A stretch of DNA of 64,000 nt from Rhodanobacter humi (GTDB lineage Bacteria > Pseudomonadota > Gammaproteobacteria > Xanthomonadales > Rhodanobacteraceae). Below are positions 54,201-62,722 of the stretch, piece after piece. The stretch is from contig NZ_JBGBPY010000001.1 of NCBI RefSeq assembly GCF_041107455.1, positions 1,860,001 through 1,924,000 on the forward strand, given 5' to 3'. A program made the position numbers and the translations under genes. Below the pieces are notes generated by a model. That model searched no databases, had not been told where the DNA came from, and was given only the letters and a program-made list of their open reading frames with translations. Every line of letters starts with the position of its first letter. Position 1 is the first letter of the stretch.

Positions 54201-55052
54201 TCAGGACGCCTGGCGGGACGCCGCGTCGGGCGGCGGATGCGGGCGTTGGGCCGCGAAGCGCGGCGCCAGCCGCATGCCGGTGACGAGCAGCAGCACCGTG
54301 GACAGATAAAACACGAGCTGGATGCCGCTGGGACGCGCGTCGTAGCCGACCAGGATGTGCAGCGCCTGGCCCAGCACCGAGCCGTTGCTGAGTACGGCCG
54401 AGCTGTTCCACAGCTGTGTGCCCAGCGCCGGCAGCCAGTCCGCCTGCATCAGGAAGCGCGTGGCGGTGGAGGCCAGCCCGGCGGCGAGCAGCACCAGCAT
54501 GCCGTTCGTCGCGCTGAAGAAATGGCGCAGCGGGATGCGCAGCAAGCCGAAGTACAGCGCGTAGCCCACCGCGGCGCCGCCGACCACGCCCAACGGCACG
54601 CCGGCCACGAGGTCGCCCGTGCCCGCGCCGCCGGCCGCCATGCCGTACAGGAACAGCACCACCTCCGAGCCCTCGCGCAACACCGCCAGCGCCACCACCG
54701 CGAGCAGCATGGCCAGCGAGCTGGAACCGGCCTTGACGGCGTGCCCCACCGATTGCATCTCGCGGGCGAGTTCGCGGCCATGGCTGGACATCCACACCAC
54801 GTGCCAGCCGATCATCAGCACCGCCGCCAGCAGCACGCCGGCGTTGAACAATTCCTGCCCGGCGCCGCCCACCGCCTGCTCGATCGCGCCGGCGCAGGCA
54901 GCCACGAGCGTCGCGCCGGCCGCGCCCAGCGCAATGCCACCGCCGATGTACCGCCCGCGCCGCGGCACGCCGCGTGTAGCGGCGGCCACGATGCTCACGA
55001 TCAGCGCCGCTTCCAGCACCTCGCGAAACACCAGCAGTGCGATGCCGAGCAT
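54201..55052 (-). CDS. FTR1-family high-affinity iron permease
   Basis: This 283-residue membrane protein with about seven helices carries both iron-binding motifs: Arg10-Glu-x-x-Glu14 (FREVLEAALIV) in helix 1 and REGSEVVLF in the fourth helix. The E. coli counterpart is EfeU, working with EfeO and EfeB. Here the partner is a small cupredoxin, and no EfeB peroxidase is visible. It starts 9 bases after the cupredoxin stop. Confidence 0.92.
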   Translation of the reverse strand: MLGIALLVFREVLEAALIVSIVAAATRGVPRRGRYIGGGIALGAAGATLVAACAGAIEQAVGGAGQELFNAGVLLAAVLMIGWHVVWMSSHGRELAREMQSVGHAVKAGSSSLAMLLAVVALAVLREGSEVVLFLYGMAAGGAGTGDLVAGVPLGVVGGAAVGYALYFGLLRIPLRHFFSATNGMLVLLAAGLASTATRFLMQADWLPALGTQLWNSSAVLSNGSVLGQALHILVGYDARPSGIQLVFYLSTVLLLVTGMRLAPRFAAQRPHPPPDAASRQAS

Positions 55053-55061
55053 CTCAGCGCT

Positions 55062-55394
55062 TCACTGCGCGACCAGCACGCCGTTGCCGGTGGCACGGTG
55101 GAAATCGTCGAAGAAACTGTAGCGGCCCTTGTCCAGCGGACCCACGTATACGGTCGTCGTGGTGCCCGGCAGCACGATCTGTTCGCGGTTGAAGTCGTTG
55201 CTCTCGAACTCGGACGGCGTGGCGTCCTCGTTGCGCACCAGCAGCTTGAACTTGGTGTTCGCCGGCACCTGCAGCGTGGCGGGCTGGTAGGCGTGGTTGC
55301 GAATGACCAGGGCGTACTCGGGCATGGCGCCAGACGCCATGCAAGGCAGCGCGATGCCCGTCAGCAGGGCCAGCGGCAGGAACGGGTTTTTCAT
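55062..55394 (-). CDS. Periplasmic cupredoxin, EfeO-N-like
   Basis: This 110-residue protein has a signal peptide (MKNPFLPLALLTGIALPCMASG) and a cupredoxin fold of the PF13473 type (YALVIRNHAYQPATLQVPANTKFKLLVRN, LPGTTTTVYVGPLDKGRYSFFDDFH). The canonical blue-copper Cys is absent, as in EfeO-type domains that bind Fe or Cu differently. It probably oxidises or delivers iron to the adjacent FTR1. The Fur box lies upstream. Confidence 0.86.
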   Translation of the reverse strand: MKNPFLPLALLTGIALPCMASGAMPEYALVIRNHAYQPATLQVPANTKFKLLVRNEDATPSEFESNDFNREQIVLPGTTTTVYVGPLDKGRYSFFDDFHRATGNGVLVAQ

Positions 55395-55433
55395 GGGTGC
55401 AGGGCGGGGTGCGCCAGTCGGATGATTGGCGAA

Positions 55434-55448
55434 TGATAATTGTTCTTA
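55434..55448. promoter_or_regulatory. Fur box before the cupredoxin-FTR1 operon
   Basis: TGATAATTGTTCTTA matches about 11 of 14 informative positions of the Fur core. It sits inside the outer palindrome GCGAAT (55429-55434) ... ATTCGC (55448-55453). It lies about 40 bases before the cupredoxin ATG, a position suited to repression. Confidence 0.72.
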
Positions 55449-55496
55449 TTCGCGTGTCAACGGGCTGCCCACCGGACGCACCCCGACATGGGTCGC

Positions 55497-56024
55497 CTAG
55501 AGATCGAAGCCCACGCCCACCAGGGCCATCGTCTCGCCGCGGTTCGGCTCGTGCAGCTTGCCGTTGGAGATGTGGCGGACCTGGAAGCTGAGGTGGCGCC
55601 ACTGCCAGCCCACCGTGTTGACGAATTCGTAGGCGCTGCTGAGCGCCTGCGTGCGGCCGCTGTGCAGCGCGACCTGGAAGCCGTAGAAGAAATGGCTGTA
55701 CCAGTCGCCGGAGTCGCCCGCGCTGAGGCGCACGCCGCCGGCGGCCAGCCAGATGTCGTCGCTGGTGCCGTAGCGGGCATGGCGGTAACGCTCGATATCG
55801 CGACCGTTGATCCAGCCCAGCGAGAGATCGGGTGCCCAGCGGATGCCGGTGTCGCCGAGCGGGTGGGCGGCGAACACACTTTCGACGAACACGGCGTTGG
55901 CGGCACGGTTGTCCATGTAGCTGCGGCCGGCCTGCAGTTCGATATGGGCGGCAGCGGCCGGCAGGGCGGCGAGCGCCAGGGCGGTCGCCGCGAGGGGGCG
56001 AAGGAAACGCGGACGGTGGGACAT
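55497..56024 (-). CDS. pagL: Lipid A 3-O-deacylase
   Basis: PagL removes the 3-O acyl chain of lipid A in the outer membrane. This 175-residue protein has a signal peptide (cleaved near PAAAAHIEL) and an eight-stranded barrel. The triad His151, Ser153 and Glu164 lies in RHISNGKLHEPNRGE. The protein ends in GFDL. It is upstream of the Fur box and has its own 5' region; probably a separate transcript. Confidence 0.92.
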   Translation of the reverse strand: MSHRPRFLRPLAATALALAALPAAAAHIELQAGRSYMDNRAANAVFVESVFAAHPLGDTGIRWAPDLSLGWINGRDIERYRHARYGTSDDIWLAAGGVRLSAGDSGDWYSHFFYGFQVALHSGRTQALSSAYEFVNTVGWQWRHLSFQVRHISNGKLHEPNRGETMALVGVGFDL

Positions 56025-56250
56025 GACGAAATACCTGCGGGGACAGGGGATCTAATTCATGAACTATACCGCCCGGTATTGTAAGTGAACCGTGCTCGAC
56101 CGGTGCGTGCGACGACCGGAAACACAGCGTTTCGCCAGCGGCAACTATGCGGCGGCACCCGTGCATGACCCGCCAAGACCTTGCGATCAGCCTTCGTCGC
56201 TTGGATCAAACGGGTGGCCATCCATCACCGGATGCGCCTGAACTTGAGGT

Positions 56251-56280
56251 TCGTCATCCCGGCGAAAGCCGGAATGACGA
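56251..56280. repeat. Dispersed palindrome GTCATYCCGGC...GCCGGAATGAC
   Basis: A 13-bp arm (TCGTCATCCCGGC, 56251-56263) pairs with 56268-56280 around a GAAA loop, one mismatch. It is a member of a palindrome family widespread in Proteobacteria, related to 13125-13164. It follows the inactive M16 gene on the minus strand. Confidence 0.8.
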
Positions 56281-56293
56281 GCCAAAGAACCGC

Positions 56294-57796
56294 TCAGGGT
56301 CGGACGGGGGCCGCCGGCTGCAGGCTGGGGCTGTCCAGGTCCAGCTGGCCGGCCTCCAGCAGCGCGGCCTTCGGATCAGCCTTGCGCAGCGCCGGCGCGA
56401 ACTGGGCGGCGTCGCCCACCACCACCACGCGGATGTGCTTCGCATCGAGGTGCTTGCGCGCATAGGCCTCGATCTGTTTCGGCGTGACCGCCTGCACCTT
56501 GGCGATGTACTGGCCGATGTCGGCCAGCGGCAGGCCGTAGACCGCGAGCTCGGCGACCTGCTCGGCGAGGCCGGCGGTGGTCTCCAGGCTGCGGCCGTAG
56601 CCGCCGACCAGCGTGGCCTTGCGCGCAGCCAGTTCCGCCACGGGCACCCGGCCGTCGCCGAGTGCCGCGAACTGCTGCCGCATCAGTTCCACCACCTGCG
56701 GCGCGGAGGGGTTCTTGGTCTGCGCCGCGGCCAGCCACAGGCCGGCGTCGGCCATCGGCTGCAGCCGGCTGCTGGCGCCGTAGGACAGTCCGCGCTTGAT
56801 GCGGATCTCCTCGTTGAGCCGCGCCGAGTAGGAACCGCCCAGCACCGCGTTGGCGACCACGCCGGTGTAGTAGCCGGCGTCCTTGCGCGGCGGCGCGGCA
56901 TGCGCGGCGACCACGCCGGCCTGGCCGGCGCCGTGCTGGTCGATCAGCAGCAGCGCGGGCAGCTTGCTGTCGGTGCTGCCCTTCGGCTTCGCCGACAGCG
57001 GCGTGGCGGGTTTCCGCCAGTCGCCGAAGCTGGCCTGCGCCAACTGCGCCGCCTGCGCCGGCGTGATGTCGCCGGCCAACACCAGGATCGCGTTGTCGGG
57101 CCGGTACAACTCCGTGTGCAGGCGTTCGACATCGGCGCGGGTGATGCGCGCGATCGAGGCCGGCGTGCCGGTGCGCGAATGGCCGTAGGCGCCATCGCCG
57201 AACACCGCGCGGCCGGCGGCCAGCGAGGCCAGCGCGATCGGCCGGCTCAGCGCGAGACGCAAGTCGTCCGCCGCCTGCGCCTGCGCACGCTTCAGCTCGT
57301 CCGGCGCGAAGTCGGGATGGCGCACCACGGTGGCCAGCAGGTCCAGCGCCTTGGGCAATTTCGGCGTGGTGACGGTGATGCCCACCGCGCTCTCGTCCCA
57401 GCCCGCGGCGGCCTGCAGCGAACCGCCCAGCGCCTCGGCGGCGGCGGCGATCTGCGGCGCGCTCTTGCCGCCGGCGCCCTTGGTCAGCAGGTTCGCGGTG
57501 AGGTCGGCGAGGCCGGCCTCGTTGGCCGGGTCCATCTCGCCGCCGCTGCGCAACACCAGCTGCGCGGTGACCAGCGGCAGCCCGGCACGACGCACGCTGA
57601 CCACGACCAGGCCGTTCGGCAAGGTCTGCGCGGTCGGCACGGGCACGCTGAGCTGCGGCGCGGGACCGGGCGCGGGCGGCGTGGCGGGAAAGCTGGCGCC
57701 GGCATCGGCGGCAAATGCGCCGCCGGCCACAGCGCACAGGATGGCCGTAAAGACGGCCGAACGCAGCAAACCGCGGGAACGATGGCGACGGATCAT
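56294..57796 (-). CDS. M16-family peptidase-like protein, catalytic motif lost
   Basis: This 500-residue exported protein has a signal-like N-terminus (LLRSAVFTAILCAVAGGAFA). The M16 core shows LPNGLVVVSVRRAGLPLV and TPKQIEAYARKHL. At the zinc position, where HxxEH should stand, the sequence is NEAGLADLTANLL, so zinc binding is absent. It is the usual non-catalytic half of an M16B heterodimer. Its start overlaps the stop of the active partner. Confidence 0.92.
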   Translation of the reverse strand: MIRRHRSRGLLRSAVFTAILCAVAGGAFAADAGASFPATPPAPGPAPQLSVPVPTAQTLPNGLVVVSVRRAGLPLVTAQLVLRSGGEMDPANEAGLADLTANLLTKGAGGKSAPQIAAAAEALGGSLQAAAGWDESAVGITVTTPKLPKALDLLATVVRHPDFAPDELKRAQAQAADDLRLALSRPIALASLAAGRAVFGDGAYGHSRTGTPASIARITRADVERLHTELYRPDNAILVLAGDITPAQAAQLAQASFGDWRKPATPLSAKPKGSTDSKLPALLLIDQHGAGQAGVVAAHAAPPRKDAGYYTGVVANAVLGGSYSARLNEEIRIKRGLSYGASSRLQPMADAGLWLAAAQTKNPSAPQVVELMRQQFAALGDGRVPVAELAARKATLVGGYGRSLETTAGLAEQVAELAVYGLPLADIGQYIAKVQAVTPKQIEAYARKHLDAKHIRVVVVGDAAQFAPALRKADPKAALLEAGQLDLDSPSLQPAAPVRP

Positions 57797-59172
57797 TTCG
57801 CGTCTCCCGGCTTGCCGGCCCTGGACTCTGGCATGTAGTCGATGGTGACGCTGTGGGCACCGGTGACGTAGTCGCGCAGCACGCGGTGCACGTCCTGTTC
57901 GGTGACCTGCTGCAGCGCGCCGAGGTCGCTGTTGACGCGCGCGGGGCTGCCCTCGGTGAGCGTGGCCTGACCCAGCGCGAAGGCGATGCCCTGCGCGGTC
58001 TGGCGCTGCTTCAGCTCGCTGGTCAGCAACTGGGTCTTCACCTTGTCCAGCTCGGCCGCGGGGATAGTCTGGGTGGCGAGCCACACGATTTCCTCGTGCA
58101 GCAGCTTCTCCGCCTCCATCGTGGTGTGCCCGCTGGCGAGGATCGCGTAGACGGTGAACAGCCCCGGCCCGACCCGGCCGTCGGCATCAGCGCCGACCTG
58201 CTGCGCCACCTGGTGGCGGTAGACCAGCGACTGGTACAGCCGCGAGGAATCGCCCTGCGCCAGCAGCGCGGCGGCCACCTGCAGCGGGATCAGGTCCTTG
58301 CCGTCATGCGCGGACGGGATCAGCCAGGTCACTGCCACCGCGGGCAGCGGCGCGGTCTCGCTGGTCACGGTGTAGCGCGCGTCCTTCTTGCGCTTCGGCT
58401 CTTTCGCGTCCACCTGCGGGATGGGCGTGGCGGGCTTCGGAATCCAGCCGAAGTACCGGTCGACCCAGGCGTCCAGCTGCTTCGGATCGAAATCGCCGGC
58501 CACGATCAGGGTGGCGTTGTCGGGGCGGTAGTAAGTGTCATGGAACGCGATCACGTCCTTGAGCGAGGCGGCCTCCAGGTCGGGGATGCTGCCGATCGTG
58601 GGCCGCTTGTACGGGTGCACCTTGTACGAGTATTCGTCGATCGCGTTGAACAGCTTGCCGTAGGGCTGGGCCAGCACGCTCTGGCGGTATTCCTCCTCCA
58701 CCACGGCGCGCTCGGAGGTGAAGTTCGCCTCGTCCACGTTGAGGTTGGACAGCCGTTCGGCCTCGGCCCACAGCAGGGTCTGCAGGTGGTTGCTGGGCAC
58801 GACCTCGTAGTAGTTCGTGATGTCGTCGCCGGTGGAGGCGTTGTTGGCGCCGCCCACGTCCTCGGTGAGCCGGTCGAACTGTTCGGCGTGCATGTGCTTC
58901 GTGCTCTTGAACATCAGGTGTTCGAACAGGTGCGCGAAGCCCGAGCGGCCCTGCGGATCGTCCCTGGAACCCACGTGGTACCACATCTGCACCGCCACGT
59001 TGGGGCTGGCGTGGTCCTCCACGCTGAGCACCTGCAGGCCGTTCGGCAGCGTGCGCTCGCGGTACTGGATAGCCGGGATGCTGAGGGCGTCCGCCGCTGC
59101 GACGGGCGGCGGCGACAGCGTGGCGACGCAAAAGGTGAGGCTGGCCAGCAAGGCGGCCGGGCGCAGGCGCAT
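57793..59172 (-). CDS. M16-family zinc metallopeptidase, active partner
   Basis: This 459-residue exported protein has a signal peptide (MRLRPAALLASLTFCVATLS). The inverted zinc motif is His81-Leu-Phe-Glu84-His85 (FAHLFEHLMFKS), and the downstream glutamate lies in ERAVVEEEYRQS. It probably degrades peptides in the periplasm with the adjacent inactive subunit (PqqL-like pairs). The ATG stop/start overlap implies co-translation and a fixed ratio. Confidence 0.94.
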   Translation of the reverse strand: MRLRPAALLASLTFCVATLSPPPVAAADALSIPAIQYRERTLPNGLQVLSVEDHASPNVAVQMWYHVGSRDDPQGRSGFAHLFEHLMFKSTKHMHAEQFDRLTEDVGGANNASTGDDITNYYEVVPSNHLQTLLWAEAERLSNLNVDEANFTSERAVVEEEYRQSVLAQPYGKLFNAIDEYSYKVHPYKRPTIGSIPDLEAASLKDVIAFHDTYYRPDNATLIVAGDFDPKQLDAWVDRYFGWIPKPATPIPQVDAKEPKRKKDARYTVTSETAPLPAVAVTWLIPSAHDGKDLIPLQVAAALLAQGDSSRLYQSLVYRHQVAQQVGADADGRVGPGLFTVYAILASGHTTMEAEKLLHEEIVWLATQTIPAAELDKVKTQLLTSELKQRQTAQGIAFALGQATLTEGSPARVNSDLGALQQVTEQDVHRVLRDYVTGAHSVTIDYMPESRAGKPGDAK

Positions 59173-59304
59173 GGGCTTGGGTCCGTTCGGCAGGAAGCCC
59201 GAACCATAGCAAGCCGGGCTGAACCGTGCCCGCGACCGCGCCCTGCGGGCGCTCCGTGTTTGCCGGATCGCAGGAATGGCGCAGGAACGGCCGTAGGAGC
59301 GGCC

Positions 59305-59362
59305 GTAGGAGCGGCTTCAGCCGCGATTCTTCACCGCCAGTCGCGGCTGAAGCCGCTCCTAC
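59305..59362. repeat. REP-like palindrome, copy 3
   Basis: Arms 59305-59326 and 59341-59362 of the GTAGGAGCGGCTTCAGCC type pair perfectly. A truncated GTAGGAGCGGCC lies just before at 59293-59304. The right arm supplies the TAG stop of the RND gene (59359-59361). Confidence 0.85.
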
Positions 59363-62300
59363 CCCGGCAAGGCCGGCATCTGCTTGGTCACCAGCTTCCG
59401 GCGGCGGCGCTCCTCGCGCAGCAGCTTGCGTTTCGCCTTGCGCTCGCGGCGGTCGTGCTGCCACAGGTAGATCGCCGGCGTGCTCAGCAGGGTCAGCAGC
59501 TGCGACACCATCAGGCCACCGACGATCGCGATGCCGAGCGGCTGGCGCATTTCCGAACCGATGCCGAAACCGATCGCCAGCGGCAGCGCCGCACCCATCG
59601 CCACCAGGGTGGTCATGGTGATCGGGCGGAAACGCACCAGCGCGGCCTCGCGGATCGCCTCGGGCGCGGGCACGCCGCGTGTTCTCTCCGCCACCAGCGC
59701 GAAGTCGACCATCAGGATCGCGTTCTTCTTCACGATGCCGATCAGCATCAGGATCGCGATGATCGCCATCAGCGAGAGCTGCGTCTGCGTCACCAGCATG
59801 GCGAGGAAGGCGCCGGCACCGGCGGCCGGCAGGGTGGACAGGATGGTCAGCGGATGGCCGAGGCTCTCGTAGAGGATGCCGAGCACGATGTACATCGCGA
59901 TGATCGAGCCGATCAGCAGCACCATGCCGTTGGACTGGGCCTGCTGCAGGCGCTGGTTGCGGCCGGTGAAATCGACCCGGACGCCGGCTGGCAGCCCGGC
60001 CGCGTAGGCCGCCTGCCCGACCAGCCTGATGCCGGTGTCCTGCGGCACATCCTTGGCGAGGTTGTAGGTGATCGTGGCCACTTCCAGCTGGTTGTGATGG
60101 CGGATGCGCAGCGGGCTGCTGTTGGGTGCGACGTGCGCCAGTGCGGACAGCGGGATCATCCGTCCCTGGTTGTTGCGCACGCGCAGGTTCAACAGTCCTT
60201 CCGGGCTGACGCTCTCCGCCGTGCCGGCGGTGAGCACCACGGCGTACTGGTTGATGTCCGAATAGATCGTCGAGACCTGGTGCTGGCCGAACGAGTTGTA
60301 CAGCGCCGTGTCCACGTCACCCATGCTGACCTGCAGGCGGCTGGCTGCCTGGCGATCGACCATGAGCAGCTGTTGCTTGCCGACCTGGTCGAAGTTGCTG
60401 CTGACGTCGCGGAATTCCTTCATCGTGCGCATCCGCCGCACCATCTTCAGTGCCGACGGCTGCAGGTCGCCCCCGTTGCTGTCGATCAGCTGGAATTCGT
60501 ATTGGCCGCCCTTGTCGCCGCTGCCGCCCCCGCCGAGGAACTGCGAGGCACTGACCGAGACCTTCACGTCGGCCAGCTTGTCGTACTGCTTCGACAGACG
60601 CTCGATGACCTTCTTGATGTTCTCCGGCCGTTCGCCCGGGCCGCTGCCGCGTGGCTTCAGGTCGACGAACATCTGCGCCGAATTGCCCACCGCGCCGCCG
60701 GCGTCATTGCCGCCGAGCATGGTCAGCTGATCCAGCACGGCCGGGTCTGCCAGCATGATCTTCATCACCGCCCTGGTGCGCTCGGCCAGCTGTTCCGGCG
60801 AGATGTTGGCATCGGCGCTGATGTCCACCTGCAGCTGCCCGGTGTCCTCTTCCGGCATGAAGGTGCCGCCGGCGGTCTTCACCACCGCAACGCCGAGCAG
60901 GCCGGTAAGGACCAGCAAGATCAACGGCTGCCAGCGCATGATCCGCCGATGCCGCATCGCCCAGTCCAGTGCGCGTTCGTAGACGCGCAGCATGCCGCGG
61001 TCGAAGCGTTCCACCGCGCGCTCGAGGCGGCCCGGCGGTTTCCGGTCCACCGGCTCGTGCTTGAGCAGGTGGGCGCACAGTGCCGGGGTGAGCGTGAGCG
61101 AGACCAGCGCCGAGATCACCACCGCCGCGGTCAGCGTCACCGAGAACTCGCGCAGCAGCATGATCAGCATGTTGTTGCCGAGCAGCAGCGGCGCGAACAC
61201 CGCCACCAGCGACAGCGTGATCGAGATCACCGTGAAACCGATCTCGCCCACGCCGGTCAGCGCCGCCTGCATCGGCGACATGCCGTGCTCCATGTGGCGC
61301 ACGATGTTCTCGATCACCACGATCGCATCGTCCACCACGAAACCGATGCACAGCACCAGCGCCACCAGCGACAAGGTGTTGAGCGTGTAGCCGAGCGCCC
61401 ACATCACCACGAACGCACCGGCCAGCGACAACGGCACGCTCAGGGTGGCGATCAGGGTCGGGCGCAGCCGGCGCAGGAACACCAGCATTACCAGCACCAC
61501 CATCGCGATCGAGATCAGCAGCGCCACCTTCACCTCGTGCAGCGCCGACTTGGTGGTCTGGGTCAGGTCGAACACCGGCGTGAGGGTGATGTTGGAGGGC
61601 AGCGACGCGCGCAGCTGCGGCAACCGGGCGCGGATCGCCTCCACCGTCGCCACCGCATTGGCTTCCGGCCGCTTGGTGATCTGCAGGCCCACCGTATGCT
61701 GGTCGTTGAACCATGCCGCCTGGTATTCGTCCTGCTCGCCGCCGTAGACCCGGGCCACGTCGGACAGGCGTACCGGAACGCCATTCCTCACCGCGATCAG
61801 CAAGTGGGCGAAATCGGCCGGCTGGCGCAGGCCGTCGTTGGCAGTCACCGTCATTTGCGTACGGCCGTCGCTCAGCGTGCCCTGCGGCGAGGTGACATTG
61901 GCCGCACGCAGCGCGTTGGCGACATCGTTCGAGGTGAGTCCCTTCGCCGCCAGCGCGTTGTTGTCCAGTTCGATCCGTACCGCATGCGGCGTGCCGCCGA
62001 ACACCTGCACCTGCGCCACGCCGTCGATTTGCGCCACCGCCGGCTTGAGCAGCGTATCGGCGAGGTCGTACAGCCCGTCCCGGGGCAATCCGGTCGAGGT
62101 CAACGTGATGAACACGATCGGGATCTGCGAGGTGTCGAACTTGAAGAACTGCGGCGGCGACGGCATGCCCGGCGGCAGGTCGATCGCGGCCGCGTTGAGC
62201 GCCGCCTGCACGTCGCGTGCCGCGCTGTCCGCGGTGCGCGAGAAGTTGAAGCGCACACTCACCGATGCGGCGCCCTCGGTGGCATTGCCGTACATGTCGT

Positions 62301-62532
62301 CGATGCCGGGAATCTGGCCCAGATGGCGTTCCAGCGGCGCCAGCACCGTGTTGGCCATGGTTTGCGCACTGGCGCCCGGCTGGTTGGCCACCACGTAGAC
62401 GCCCGGAAAATCCAGCGACGGCAACGCCGCCACGCCCAGCAGCAGATAAGCCCAGGCGCCGGCCAGCGCCAGCCCGATGGCCAGCAAGGTGGTGCCGACG
62501 GGCCGGCGAATCATGGGGGCGAAGACGTTCAC
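59359..62532 (-). CDS. MdtC-like RND efflux permease
   Basis: This 1057-residue inner-membrane pump has the RND duplicate architecture: 12 helices and two large periplasmic porter loops. The start MNVFAPMIRRPVGTTLLAIG and AALPSLDFPGVYVV resemble MdtC. The proton-relay Asp pair is in GFVVDDAIVVIENI. MdtB and MdtC form mixed trimers in E. coli. Its partner is the next gene upstream, cut by the window edge. The stop codon lies in a REP element. Confidence 0.93.
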   Translation of the reverse strand: MNVFAPMIRRPVGTTLLAIGLALAGAWAYLLLGVAALPSLDFPGVYVVANQPGASAQTMANTVLAPLERHLGQIPGIDDMYGNATEGAASVSVRFNFSRTADSAARDVQAALNAAAIDLPPGMPSPPQFFKFDTSQIPIVFITLTSTGLPRDGLYDLADTLLKPAVAQIDGVAQVQVFGGTPHAVRIELDNNALAAKGLTSNDVANALRAANVTSPQGTLSDGRTQMTVTANDGLRQPADFAHLLIAVRNGVPVRLSDVARVYGGEQDEYQAAWFNDQHTVGLQITKRPEANAVATVEAIRARLPQLRASLPSNITLTPVFDLTQTTKSALHEVKVALLISIAMVVLVMLVFLRRLRPTLIATLSVPLSLAGAFVVMWALGYTLNTLSLVALVLCIGFVVDDAIVVIENIVRHMEHGMSPMQAALTGVGEIGFTVISITLSLVAVFAPLLLGNNMLIMLLREFSVTLTAAVVISALVSLTLTPALCAHLLKHEPVDRKPPGRLERAVERFDRGMLRVYERALDWAMRHRRIMRWQPLILLVLTGLLGVAVVKTAGGTFMPEEDTGQLQVDISADANISPEQLAERTRAVMKIMLADPAVLDQLTMLGGNDAGGAVGNSAQMFVDLKPRGSGPGERPENIKKVIERLSKQYDKLADVKVSVSASQFLGGGGSGDKGGQYEFQLIDSNGGDLQPSALKMVRRMRTMKEFRDVSSNFDQVGKQQLLMVDRQAASRLQVSMGDVDTALYNSFGQHQVSTIYSDINQYAVVLTAGTAESVSPEGLLNLRVRNNQGRMIPLSALAHVAPNSSPLRIRHHNQLEVATITYNLAKDVPQDTGIRLVGQAAYAAGLPAGVRVDFTGRNQRLQQAQSNGMVLLIGSIIAMYIVLGILYESLGHPLTILSTLPAAGAGAFLAMLVTQTQLSLMAIIAILMLIGIVKKNAILMVDFALVAERTRGVPAPEAIREAALVRFRPITMTTLVAMGAALPLAIGFGIGSEMRQPLGIAIVGGLMVSQLLTLLSTPAIYLWQHDRRERKAKRKLLREERRRRKLVTKQMPALPG

Positions 62533-62722
62533 GCGGCCTCCGTGGCACGCATGCGTGCCGAGAGTACATACGCGACCGCCAGCGACATGGAACGGTTCCC
62601 GATCATGCGCTCTTTATGCTCGGCTTCGCGTGTCGGCGTATGTGCCTGAAGGCGGCCCCTGCCGGAAGACAGGGGTCGAACGGCAGCGCCGCTGCCGCAA
62701 GCGGGCCCCGGCCCGGCCCAGC

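Noticed and set aside
57853-62649. Open frame of about 4.8 kb on the plus strand
   Set aside because: It is antisense to the M16 and RND genes and low-complexity (His, Arg, Gln); the minus-strand proteins have clear catalytic and transport motifs.
62533-62722. Small gene between the two RND permeases
   Set aside because: No open frame with a ribosome-binding site and no conserved motif; it appears to be a 190-base gap without clear content.
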